From positions 1 to 6,746 of the forward strand of contig JAMOPD010000208.1 in assembly GCA_027064745.1 (NCBI GenBank): a DNA stretch of 6,746 bases, written 5' to 3'. The position numbers and the translations under genes were made by a program. Positions 1 to 5,304 of the stretch are shown here, piece after piece. The notes beneath the pieces were generated by a model that did no database searches, was not told the DNA's origin, and saw only the letters and a list, made by a program, of their open reading frames with translations. Numbering within the stretch: position 1 is the first letter of the stretch; every line of letters starts with the position of its first letter. This DNA is from Thermococcaceae archaeon. GTDB lineage: Archaea > Methanobacteriota_B > Thermococci > Thermococcales > Thermococcaceae.

Positions 1-1
1 A

Positions 2-622
2 AATCTTGATGCAAAACTCAGAGTTGCTATGAGAGCAGAGATTAAAAAGCTCCAAACGAAACTTAAGGTTACAACGGTTTATGTTACCCATGATCAGGTC
101 GAGGCAATGACAATGGGCGACAGAATAGCGGTAATGAACAAGGGGCACCTTCTCCAAGTTGGACCACCAACCGAAGTATATCTAAAACCAAGATCAATGT
201 TCGTAGCCACATTTATCGGAGCTCCAGAGATGAACCTTATGGAGGTTAGCGTTAAAGAAACTGATAATGGAATTGCCCTTGAAGGAGGGGCGTTCACCCT
301 TACTCTCCCATCAGATTTAGGGGAATTGCTGAGGGATTATATCGACAAGACAGTTATATTTGGAATAAGACCAGAGCACATGACAATCGAAGGTGTCTCA
401 ACTCTAGAGCATGTCAAAAGGGAAGCGAGGATAGAGGGAGTCGTAGACTTCATCGAAGCCCTTGGAACTGACACAATAGTACACACGATGATAGGAAACA
501 GACTCATAAAAATCAAATTACCGGGCCATATCCCAATCCCAATAGGAGAAAAGGTTAAAATAGTAATTGACCTCGACAACATCCATGTATTTGATAAGAA
601 CACTGAAAAGACTATAATTTGA
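2..622 (+). CDS. Sugar ABC transporter ATP-binding protein, MalK/UgpC type (3' part, 206 residues)
   Basis: The reading frame is open from the left edge, so this is the C-terminal part of a protein. It would be the cytoplasmic ATPase that energises a binding-protein-dependent sugar importer. The fragment opens with the D-loop region NLDAKLR. The H-loop follows in VTHDQVEAMTMGDRIAVM (His at fragment residue 30). A C-terminal regulatory TOBE-type domain then carries the FGIRPEHM motif. Family members are about 360-375 residues, so roughly 165 residues (Walker A, Q-loop, signature, Walker B) lie outside the window. An ATG at 29 lies inside the conserved ATPase domain and is not the start. The stop at 620-622 is 9 bp before the next gene, and the intervening GAGGGTGGGA is that gene's ribosome site. 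The substrate cannot be read from the ATPase. The following TrmB-family gene fits a maltodextrin, trehalose or related sugar, which is inference. Confidence 0.93.
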   Translation, partial: NLDAKLRVAMRAEIKKLQTKLKVTTVYVTHDQVEAMTMGDRIAVMNKGHLLQVGPPTEVYLKPRSMFVATFIGAPEMNLMEVSVKETDNGIALEGGAFTLTLPSDLGELLRDYIDKTVIFGIRPEHMTIEGVSTLEHVKREARIEGVVDFIEALGTDTIVHTMIGNRLIKIKLPGHIPIPIGEKVKIVIDLDNIHVFDKNTEKTII

Positions 623-631
623 GGGTGGGAA

Positions 632-1648
632 ATGCGAGAAAAAGAGCTCAGGGCCCTAATGAAGGACCTGGGTTTGAACGAATATGAGGTGAGGGCATAT
701 CTGACCCTGATAAAAAGGGGAGCCTTGACTGCAGGAGAGCTCGCAACACTCTCGAAGGTCCCTCAGCCAAGGATATATGATGTTATACGGACATTAATGA
801 GTAAGGGCTTCGTGACGACCAGCGGAAGCAGACCGAAGAAGGTCATTCCTGTGGAGCCGGCCAGAGTTTTGGACGCCATGAAAGAAAGGTACGAACAGAA
901 AATCTCCCTTGTTAGAGAAGAGCTTGAAAAGCTTTATACCCCTATTGAGGAAACAGAAACAGTTCTTGTCGTCAAAAGCAAAATAACTCTGGAGGACTAC
1001 ATAAAAAAGGCAATACAGAATGTAAAACTGCATCTCTCAATAGCGGCTCCCCTTCCTATTATAGAGAAGTTTGGGGAGGAGCTTAGAAAAAAGCAGAAAG
1101 CCGAGATACATATATTCGCCTACGGGAAGGGAGATGTTCCCAAAGTGGGCAGAACTGTTAAGATAAGGGAGGTTGGAGACCCGCTGATAGTGATTCAGGA
1201 CAGGGAACTCGGCATCTATGCACCCTATGATGCCCTGACAACGAGCGGCTCATCGCTCTACGGATATGCTCTGATAATTGAGGATCAGAATCTTCTCTTT
1301 ATGTTTGATCGTTACTTTTATCATGTCCTCTGGCCAACAGGAAAAACCATCTATCATGAAGAGCGCAAGCTGGAGCTTCCGAGGGAGTATCTCCGCATCA
1401 GGGAGCTCGTTGAGGACATAAAGAACTTCAACCTCGTGGGATATAAGGTCGAGGTGTTCGGGAAGTTCGTGAAGACGCGGAAAACTGCACACATCACCGG
1501 AAGGATAGCAGGCTTTTTTGAAAGTGAAGGTAAAGTGATATCAAATATCACCATTGAGACCTTTAATGGTAAAAGATACGTTGTTGGAGGATGGAACTCC
1601 TCACTTGAGGATATTGAGGCGGAAAGGATAATTCTAAAAGGCAGGTGA
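632..1648 (+). CDS. TrmB-family sugar-sensing transcriptional regulator
   Basis: The protein is 338 residues, the same length as characterised TrmB proteins of Thermococcus litoralis and Pyrococcus furiosus. Residues about 12-62 form a winged helix-turn-helix (LGLNEYEVRAYLTLIKRG, then the recognition stretch PRIYDVIRTLMSKGFV). Residues about 80-105 look like a coiled-coil dimerisation helix (MKERYEQKISLVREELEKLY). Residues about 110-338 match the layout of the TrmB effector domain, ending in a beta-rich part (ITGRIAGFFESEGKV, YVVGGW). Family members bind sugars through this region and repress or activate ABC-transporter and glycolytic genes. The ATG at 632 is preceded by GGTGGGA (624-630). 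The gene lies between an ABC ATPase and a glycerate kinase and is probably co-transcribed with both, so these are its likely targets along with transporter genes off the left edge. Which TrmB/TrmBL paralogue it is cannot be decided here. Confidence 0.9.
   Translation: MREKELRALMKDLGLNEYEVRAYLTLIKRGALTAGELATLSKVPQPRIYDVIRTLMSKGFVTTSGSRPKKVIPVEPARVLDAMKERYEQKISLVREELEKLYTPIEETETVLVVKSKITLEDYIKKAIQNVKLHLSIAAPLPIIEKFGEELRKKQKAEIHIFAYGKGDVPKVGRTVKIREVGDPLIVIQDRELGIYAPYDALTTSGSSLYGYALIIEDQNLLFMFDRYFYHVLWPTGKTIYHEERKLELPREYLRIRELVEDIKNFNLVGYKVEVFGKFVKTRKTAHITGRIAGFFESEGKVISNITIETFNGKRYVVGGWNSSLEDIEAERIILKGR
1535..1551. repeat. 17-bp perfect palindrome GTGATAT-CAA-ATATCAC
   Basis: Two 7-bp arms flank a CAA spacer inside the 3' end of the TrmB-like gene, about 100 bp before the glycerate kinase start. 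The half-site letters are those of the TATCAC/GTGATA half-sites described for TrmB (TATCAC-N5-GTGATA), but in the inverted order (GTGATA-N5-TATCAC). It lies within codons for VISNITI and may be accidental. No TATA box was recognised directly beside it. Confidence 0.4.
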
Positions 1649-1652
1649 GTCT

Positions 1653-2966
1653 ATGAGGAAACTGGCCCTTGAGCTTATGAAAACCGCCATCGAAGCAGCT
1701 GACCCTTACAGAGCTGTGAAAAGTTCTCTGAAGCTTGATGATGGTTGGCTTGAAGTTTCGGGAAGAAAATTTCCTGTAAGGGGCAGGATTTATCTTCTCG
1801 CATTCGGGAAAGCGGCATGCAGGATGAGCAGGGCAGCCTTTGATGTGCTTGGAGGAAAAATAGCGGAGGCAGTCGTGGCGACAAAGCACGGCTATGCCTC
1901 TGGTTGTCCAAGAAATGGAAGGGTCAGAATAATTGAGGCAGGACATCCTCTACCAGATGAAAACTCCCTTCAAGCAGGAAAGCTTGGTCTTGAACTTGCC
2001 GAAAAAGTTGGAAAAGATGATATTCTCCTTGTCCTAATATCCGGTGGAGGTTCAGCAATCCTTGAGCTGCCAGAGGTCGGCATAACACTTGATGAGCTGA
2101 TTAAAACCAATGATTTACTTCTAAGGAGCGGAGCCAAAATACATGAAATAAACACCGTTAGGAAGCACATCTCGCAGGTGAAGGGAGGAAAGCTGGCCAA
2201 ACATGTTGAAGGAACTCTAATAAGCCTAATCATCTCAGATGTTGTTGGAGACAACCTTGAGGCTATAGCATCTGGCCCCACGGTGAGAGACCCCACAACA
2301 TTTCAGGACGCTCACAAAATACTCCTGCATTACGGTCTGTGGAATAAGCTTCCACATAGCATCAGAGAGCATATCGCGCTTGGTCTTGAGGGGAAAAGGG
2401 AGGAAACACTCAAAAGAGACCTTTTGAATGTCCACAACTTCATCATTGGAAGTGTTGAGAAGTCGTGCATGGCTGTGAAAACGAAGGCCGAGGAGCTGGG
2501 ATTTAATGCTCATATTCTGACGACGGTGATGGAGGGAGAGGCCAGAGAGGTCGGCGTTTTCCTTGGGTGCATGATACAGGAAATCTACCACTGGGAGAGG
2601 CCTTTCAGAAAGCCCACTGTTCTCGTTATGGGTGGTGAAACCACCGTTAGTGTTGGAGATGCAGAGGGTCTTGGAGGACCGAGTCAGGAACTTGCACTTT
2701 CGGCTGCCAGAAAAATTTCAGGCCTCAAGGGAACTGTCCTCATAGCTTTTGACACAGATGGTACAGATGGTCCAACCGATGCTGCAGGAGGTTTGGTCGA
2801 TGGCACAACATTAGAAAAACTAGAAAACCTCGGTATTGATATTGATGAAGTCCTTAGAAACCATAACGCATATCATGCTCTAGAGAAAGTAGGAGCACTT
2901 CTCAAGACGGGTCCGACAGGCACAAATGTCAATTCAATGGTCATAGCCATAATCAGAGGAGGATAA
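1653..2966 (+). CDS. Glycerate 2-kinase (MOFRL family)
   Basis: The predicted cytoplasmic enzyme phosphorylates D-glycerate with ATP to 2-phosphoglycerate, which feeds lower glycolysis. The 437 residues fit the archaeal family. Visible motifs run in the expected order: LLAFGKAACRMSRAA (48-62, likely catalytic Lys53), AGHPLPDENS (96-105), LISGGGSAILELP (128-140, phosphate-binding glycine loop), NTVRKHISQVKGGKLA (167-182) and SDVVGDNLEAIASGPT (195-210). The C-terminal MOFRL domain follows, with VMGGETTVSV (325-334), GLGGPSQELALSAA (339-352), FDTDGTDGPTDAAGG (366-380) and TGPTGTNVNSMVIAI (419-433). The start at 1653 has GGTGA four bases upstream, overlapping the TrmB-like stop codon, so translational coupling is likely. 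It is the last gene of the ABC-ATPase/TrmB/kinase operon, and its 3' end overlaps the opposing radical SAM gene by 33 bp. Older annotations call such proteins hydroxypyruvate reductase, but the MOFRL layout supports the kinase. Confidence 0.92.
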   Translation: MRKLALELMKTAIEAADPYRAVKSSLKLDDGWLEVSGRKFPVRGRIYLLAFGKAACRMSRAAFDVLGGKIAEAVVATKHGYASGCPRNGRVRIIEAGHPLPDENSLQAGKLGLELAEKVGKDDILLVLISGGGSAILELPEVGITLDELIKTNDLLLRSGAKIHEINTVRKHISQVKGGKLAKHVEGTLISLIISDVVGDNLEAIASGPTVRDPTTFQDAHKILLHYGLWNKLPHSIREHIALGLEGKREETLKRDLLNVHNFIIGSVEKSCMAVKTKAEELGFNAHILTTVMEGEAREVGVFLGCMIQEIYHWERPFRKPTVLVMGGETTVSVGDAEGLGGPSQELALSAARKISGLKGTVLIAFDTDGTDGPTDAAGGLVDGTTLEKLENLGIDIDEVLRNHNAYHALEKVGALLKTGPTGTNVNSMVIAIIRGG

Positions 2967-3740
2967 CCTGTGCGTTTCAATCCTATTCGTTTTAACTTGA
3001 GATTTTCTTATTTCTTCCTTCAATCTCCCAATGAAACCGGCAAACTTTTCATCATCTGTAAGGATGTTGTAGCTCTCTGGATAATTCTCCCTCAGGATTT
3101 CCCGGAAATTCTTTCCGGAGGCCTTCAGGTTTAAGACCTCAAAGAAATACCTATCAGCAAAGCCTCTGGTTTCTTCTATAATTGCAATCACATCTGTGAT
3201 ACCGGGAATTATAGGGCTGATAAAGGCATATGTCCTCAAGCCTTCCTCGTGAAGCCTCTGGAGTGCATTGATTCTTGTCCTCTGAAGAGGTGTCAGTGGT
3301 TCAAAAAGCCTCTTTTCCCTGCCACTGAAGGTGTTTAGAGTTAGACCCGCCTCAACATCCATAAATTCCTTCAGAATATCTATATCCCTCGTAACGAGGG
3401 GTGATTTCGTCAGTATTGAGAGGTTGTTTCTCTTGTCCATAAAACGCAGTACAGCACGCGTCAGTTTCAATTCTGCCTCTAAAGGCTGATAGGGGTCGCT
3501 CACAGTGGACATTGCAATGTTGCCCTTAACATGCCTTCTCGCGAGCTCTGGAGCATTTTCTTTCACTTCAACCCAGCTACCCCATGGACCATAATCCTTC
3601 CAACGTGTCAAAAACCGGGCATAACAGTACCTACAGCCAAACTGACAGCCAACATATTGATTAACGGTGTAATCAACTCCTGGAATTCTGCTTTTAGTAT
3701 ATAGCTGCCCTGCCTTACGCATTATAACTCTAACTCCCAT
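2934..3740 (-). CDS. SplB-like radical SAM protein (COG1533 type), substrate unknown
   Basis: The 268-residue protein carries the radical SAM iron-sulfur motif CxxxCxxC at Cys32, Cys36 and Cys39 (GCQFGCRYCYA), which should ligate a [4Fe-4S] cluster and cleave S-adenosylmethionine. MSTVSDPYQPLEAELKLTR (77-95) and ILTKSPLVTRDID (109-121) are typical of the SplB/Rv2578c-like branch. ISPIIPGITD (174-183) is a later barrel strand and loop. Spore photoproduct lyase is related, but archaea make no spores, so DNA repair should not be assumed. Two starts are possible, ATG 3740 and ATG 3722. The TATA element centred on 3766 is 26 bp from 3740, which favours a leaderless transcript beginning at that codon. 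The 3' end overlaps the glycerate kinase tail by 33 bp, an antisense arrangement that could couple their expression. Confidence 0.88.
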   Translation of the reverse strand: MGVRVIMRKAGQLYTKSRIPGVDYTVNQYVGCQFGCRYCYARFLTRWKDYGPWGSWVEVKENAPELARRHVKGNIAMSTVSDPYQPLEAELKLTRAVLRFMDKRNNLSILTKSPLVTRDIDILKEFMDVEAGLTLNTFSGREKRLFEPLTPLQRTRINALQRLHEEGLRTYAFISPIIPGITDVIAIIEETRGFADRYFFEVLNLKASGKNFREILRENYPESYNILTDDEKFAGFIGRLKEEIRKSQVKTNRIETHRLSSSDYGYDH

Positions 3741-3753
3741 AATCCCAATTTAG

Positions 3754-3776
3754 GGCATGAAGTTTATATCCCTTTG
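3754..3776. promoter_or_regulatory. Shared divergent promoter with one TATA element for the radical SAM and NfeD-like genes
   Basis: The 51-bp gap between ATG 3740 (-) and ATG 3792 (+) contains a single AT element, TTTATAT at 3763-3769, read as ATATAAA on the other strand. A purine-rich BRE-like stretch lies upstream in each direction: ATGAAG (3757-3762) on plus, and CAAAGGG (3776-3770) on minus. The element centre (3766) is exactly 26 bp from each ATG, so both transcripts would begin at or very near their start codons. No Shine-Dalgarno sequence precedes either ATG, which agrees with leaderless transcription. Confidence 0.65.
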
Positions 3777-3791
3777 CGATTAGTTAGAATC

Positions 3792-4178
3792 ATGAGAAAG
3801 TGGAGCAAAGCTTTGAGGGTGCTGATCCTGCTTGCAGATGAAATCGTGGTAGGTCTACTGCTCCTTGTAGTCCTTCCAGCTATGGGACTGCATATCCCCC
3901 TGAAAGCTGTATTGCTGCTTCTTGCAGTTCTTATAGGCAAAGACATAATCGCTGCCCCCAGAATATGGAAGGACTTTGAGAAGGATGTTAAGGTTGGCCT
4001 TGAGACCCTCCTCGGAAAGGAAGCTACCGTCATCAGAGAGCTGAATCCTGAGGGTATTATAAAGATTGGAAATGAATTCTGGAATGCTCGGTGCATCAAC
4101 GGTTCCGCAAAGCCCGGGGAGAAAGTTAAGGTGGTGAAAACTCGCGGCACTATGCTTCTCGTGGAACGCCGAGAGTAG
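3792..4178 (+). CDS. Short NfeD-like membrane protein
   Basis: The protein is 128 residues from ATG 3792. Two hydrophobic segments, about residues 7-31 (VLILLADEIVVGLLLLVVLP) and 35-55, should anchor it in the membrane. A cytoplasmic beta-rich domain follows (about 69-126: LETLLGKEATVIRELNPEG, IKIGNEFWNARC, PGEKVKVVKTRGTMLLVE). This is the OB-fold pattern of the NfeD C-terminal domain, in which glycines and a Trp in the GExW-like motif recur. NfeD proteins often pair with stomatin/SPFH proteins, but none is encoded nearby and the serine-protease domain of long NfeD is absent. An in-frame TTG at 3774 could add six residues, but it lies only about 8 bp from the TATA centre and is unlikely to be transcribed. 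The last 29 bp overlap the opposing PH-like gene. Confidence 0.8.
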   Translation: MRKWSKALRVLILLADEIVVGLLLLVVLPAMGLHIPLKAVLLLLAVLIGKDIIAAPRIWKDFEKDVKVGLETLLGKEATVIRELNPEGIIKIGNEFWNARCINGSAKPGEKVKVVKTRGTMLLVERRE

Positions 4179-4587
4179 CTAGAGTCTGAGCCAGTTCTTC
4201 AGGATTGTTTGTTGAAAATGAAACGCTCCACCCATTATGGCGGTTTATAATGACACAACCCTTTGCGGGGAATGTGAAATGGATTGTTCCATAGCATTTC
4301 ATCCACTGATCACTAACCTTAAAGCTTTTGATATCCTCAATCCTGATGGTTTTTCTAACGATAATTCCGAGGATACCCTTTATCCTCAGCTTCTCCTCGT
4401 CTATCTCTATTTTAATTGCCATAATATCCAGCAGAAGTAGTGTCAGGAAAACCCAAGAGGTTAGCATAATCTCAAAACCCTTCCCTGTCAGATAAGTCTC
4501 CCAAGTCCCCCAAGCCATTGCCACTATTGGAATGAGCATAATCAGGAGAAACAGTTTGCTCACAACCCTTTCCTCATAGAGAACCAT
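4150..4587 (-). CDS. Small membrane protein with a bacterial-PH-like domain, function unknown
   Basis: The protein is 145 residues from ATG 4587. Two predicted membrane helices (about 11-28, KLFLLIMLIPIVAMAWGT; and 39-57, EIMLTSWVFLTLLLLDIMA) precede a soluble beta-rich domain. Alternating strands KIEIDEEKLRIKGI, RKTIRIEDIKSFKVSD and GCVIINRHNGWSVSFST are followed by the C-terminal helix NPEELAQTLATLG. This two-helix plus split-barrel layout resembles bacterial PH-domain families (YdbT/DUF304-like), but the assignment rests on pattern only. GTG 4596 and TTG 4599 lie in frame upstream but overlap the Shine-Dalgarno GGTGGGG (4597-4591), so ATG 4587 is preferred. The gene is convergent with the NfeD-like gene and shares its promoter region with the dead CoA-binding gene. 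Confidence 0.72.
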   Translation of the reverse strand: MVLYEERVVSKLFLLIMLIPIVAMAWGTWETYLTGKGFEIMLTSWVFLTLLLLDIMAIKIEIDEEKLRIKGILGIIVRKTIRIEDIKSFKVSDQWMKCYGTIHFTFPAKGCVIINRHNGWSVSFSTNNPEELAQTLATLGVPREA

Positions 4588-4610
4588 TTGCCCCACCAAT
4601 TAGATTTCAA

Positions 4611-4632
4611 CAGACAAGCTTATATCTCTTTG
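4611..4632. promoter_or_regulatory. Divergent TATA promoter for the PH-like gene and the ancestral CoA-binding gene
   Basis: TTATAT (4620-4625) reads as a TATA box on both strands. On minus, CAAAGAG (4632-4626) is a BRE-like element. The box centre is about 35 bp from ATG 4587, giving a leader of about 10 nt that carries GGTGGGG. On plus, GACAAG lies upstream, but the nearest matching start (ATG 4731) is about 108 bp away because an inverted-repeat insertion lies between. Subtracting 70 bp gives about 38 bp, nearly mirroring the minus side. Confidence 0.6.
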
Positions 4633-4708
4633 GGAGAAGATACTGTTAGGATAAGTTAGACAGCCCGCCAGGCGCTCCCATCAGTTATCCTGACAGTATG
4701 TGGGAGAA
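4631..4708. mobile_element. 62-bp inverted-repeat element with 8-bp target-site duplication (MITE-like or IS-end remnant)
   Basis: TGGGAGAA occurs at 4631-4638 and again at 4701-4708, exactly bordering 4639-4700. Within the element, 4640-4654 (ATACTGTTAGGATAA) pairs with 4685-4699 (TTATCCTGACAGTAT) over 15 positions. Only one is a T-G wobble, and the arms enclose a 30-bp GC-rich centre. No protein is encoded. Terminal inverted repeats plus a perfect flanking duplication are what transposition leaves, so this is probably a miniature element or two IS ends left after internal deletion. Duplications of 8 bp are typical of IS6-family elements, which occur in Pyrococcus, but the family is inference. 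The centre's CTCCCA (4675-4680) could also pair with either flanking TGGGAG, so an RNA role cannot be fully excluded. Confidence 0.66.
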
Positions 4709-4730
4709 AGCAAGCCTCTTTGGTGGTAAA

Positions 4731-5193
4731 ATGGTCAGGATAATGCCGGTGGATAGGCTCACGAAAAATCTTAAAGGGAGAACCGGAGAATAGCCCCTTG
4801 TAGGAGCATCTCCCAAGCCGGAAAGGACTTCAAATGATGTCATGAGAAAGGTTATGACGTTATCCCTGTGAATCCGCGGTATAAAGATGTGCTCAGGAGG
4901 AAGCTATCCCACCGTCCTTGACATTCCTGGAAATGTGGGCACCCTTTACGGTTTCTTCAACCCACACTCTCTCACCAAAGAAAAATACAAAATCTTTTGT
5001 CTCAGGAAAGCCTTTAAGAATCAGCTCAGGTCGACCTCTTTGTCAGGCCCGAAATGGAGTATGTGGAGTAGGCCATTAAGAAGGGACAAAGCTTGTGTGG
5101 TTCCAGTTCAACACCTACAGCCGTGCGGCTTTCAAAAGGGCAAGAGAGGCAGGATTAACCGCGGTTGCCCACAAGTGCATGAAACCGGGCTGA
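4731..5193 (+). pseudogene. Decayed CoA-binding-domain protein (YccU-like Rossmann family)
   Basis: Spread over several frames are the recognisable parts of a CoA-binding Rossmann protein of about 140 residues: start MVRIMPVDRLT, NRRIALVGASPKPER, KGYDVIPVNPRYKDVL, YPTVLDIPGNV, VDLFVRPEMEYVE, AIKKGQ and KLVWFQFNTYSRAAFKRA...LTAVAHKCM. Shine-Dalgarno GGTGG (4722-4726) still precedes ATG 4731. Lesions visible are: frame disruption before 4778 giving stop TAG 4791-4793; an extra C in the CCCC run 4794-4797; a small deletion at about 4845 (a YLLE-like stretch expected); loss of about 2 nt at 4901-4905; a 92-bp insertion at 4938-5029; TAG 5069-5071 where Gln is expected; a 1-nt loss at about 5087-5089; and loss of the C-terminal tail after Cys-Met. 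The family's physiological role is unknown. The gene cannot give a working product. Confidence 0.86.
4938..5029. repeat. 92-bp direct repeat, copy A (inserted into the CoA-binding pseudogene)
   Basis: This segment matches 5944-6035 at 90 of 92 positions with no gaps (differences at 4942/5948 and 4957/5963), in the same orientation and offset by 1006 bp. Its edges are sharp. The codons for PGNV end at 4937 and the codons for VDLFVRPE resume at 5030, with about two codons of the host gene missing. It is therefore a templated insertion whose donor is the methyltransferase gene. It has no coding sense in its new place. Confidence 0.93.
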
Positions 5194-5296
5194 TTCTGTC
5201 AGGTGTCCAGGGCGGGTCGAAGGTGAGCTCAATCTCAGCGTCTTTGACACCTAGGATCTCAAGAATTTTATCCTCAACAGTCAGGAGCACGAGAGG
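5186..5296 (-). pseudogene. Remnant of a DUF59/MIP18-family Fe-S assembly protein gene (C-terminal part)
   Basis: On the minus strand the frame reads LVLLTVEDKILEILGVKD (from about 5293) and continues AEIELTFDPPWTPDRISP to 5186. The ELTFDPPWTPDRISP signature is characteristic of the C-terminal half of DUF59 (MIP18/PaaD/SufT-like) proteins, which help assemble or deliver iron-sulfur clusters. Intact archaeal members are about 100 residues. Here only about 37 remain, with no start codon or N-terminal half and with the last residues replaced at the junction with the CoA-binding pseudogene. The fragment begins less than 10 bp beyond the methyltransferase stop on the same strand. The intact neighbour order was therefore probably methyltransferase then DUF59, with DUF59 converging on the CoA-binding gene. 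Confidence 0.75.
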
Positions 5297-5304
5297 CTGA
5301 TTGG

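Noticed and set aside
2985..3020. T-rich stretches just after the glycerate kinase stop as a transcription terminator
   Set aside because: T-runs are short and interrupted and lie in the coding sequence of the opposing radical SAM gene. They may contribute to termination but cannot be supported as a defined site.
4237..4440. 67-codon plus-strand open frame opposite the PH-like gene
   Set aside because: It is antisense to a better-supported membrane protein gene, with no ribosome site and no family resemblance.
4639..4700. Firm assignment of the element to the IS6 family
   Set aside because: The 8-bp duplication is consistent, but the end sequences cannot be compared with a database here and the outermost bases (G and G) do not pair.
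4640..4740. Riboswitch, structured leader or small RNA gene at the 15-bp hairpin
   Set aside because: The hairpin begins before the transcript start expected from the TATA box (about 4647), so the left arm would be mostly untranscribed. The flanking 8-bp duplication fits an insertion better. No known riboswitch core, box C/D or H/ACA arrangement was recognised.
4833..4847. AATGATGTCATGAG as a box C motif of a C/D RNA
   Set aside because: It is explained by the SNDVMR codons of the CoA-binding pseudogene, and no matching D/C'/D' boxes were seen at suitable spacing.
4887..5300. 137-codon plus-strand open frame
   Set aside because: It runs through CoA-binding codons in one part, then the antisense of the methyltransferase-derived insert, then antisense of the DUF59 remnant. 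It is a chance frame over pseudogene debris.
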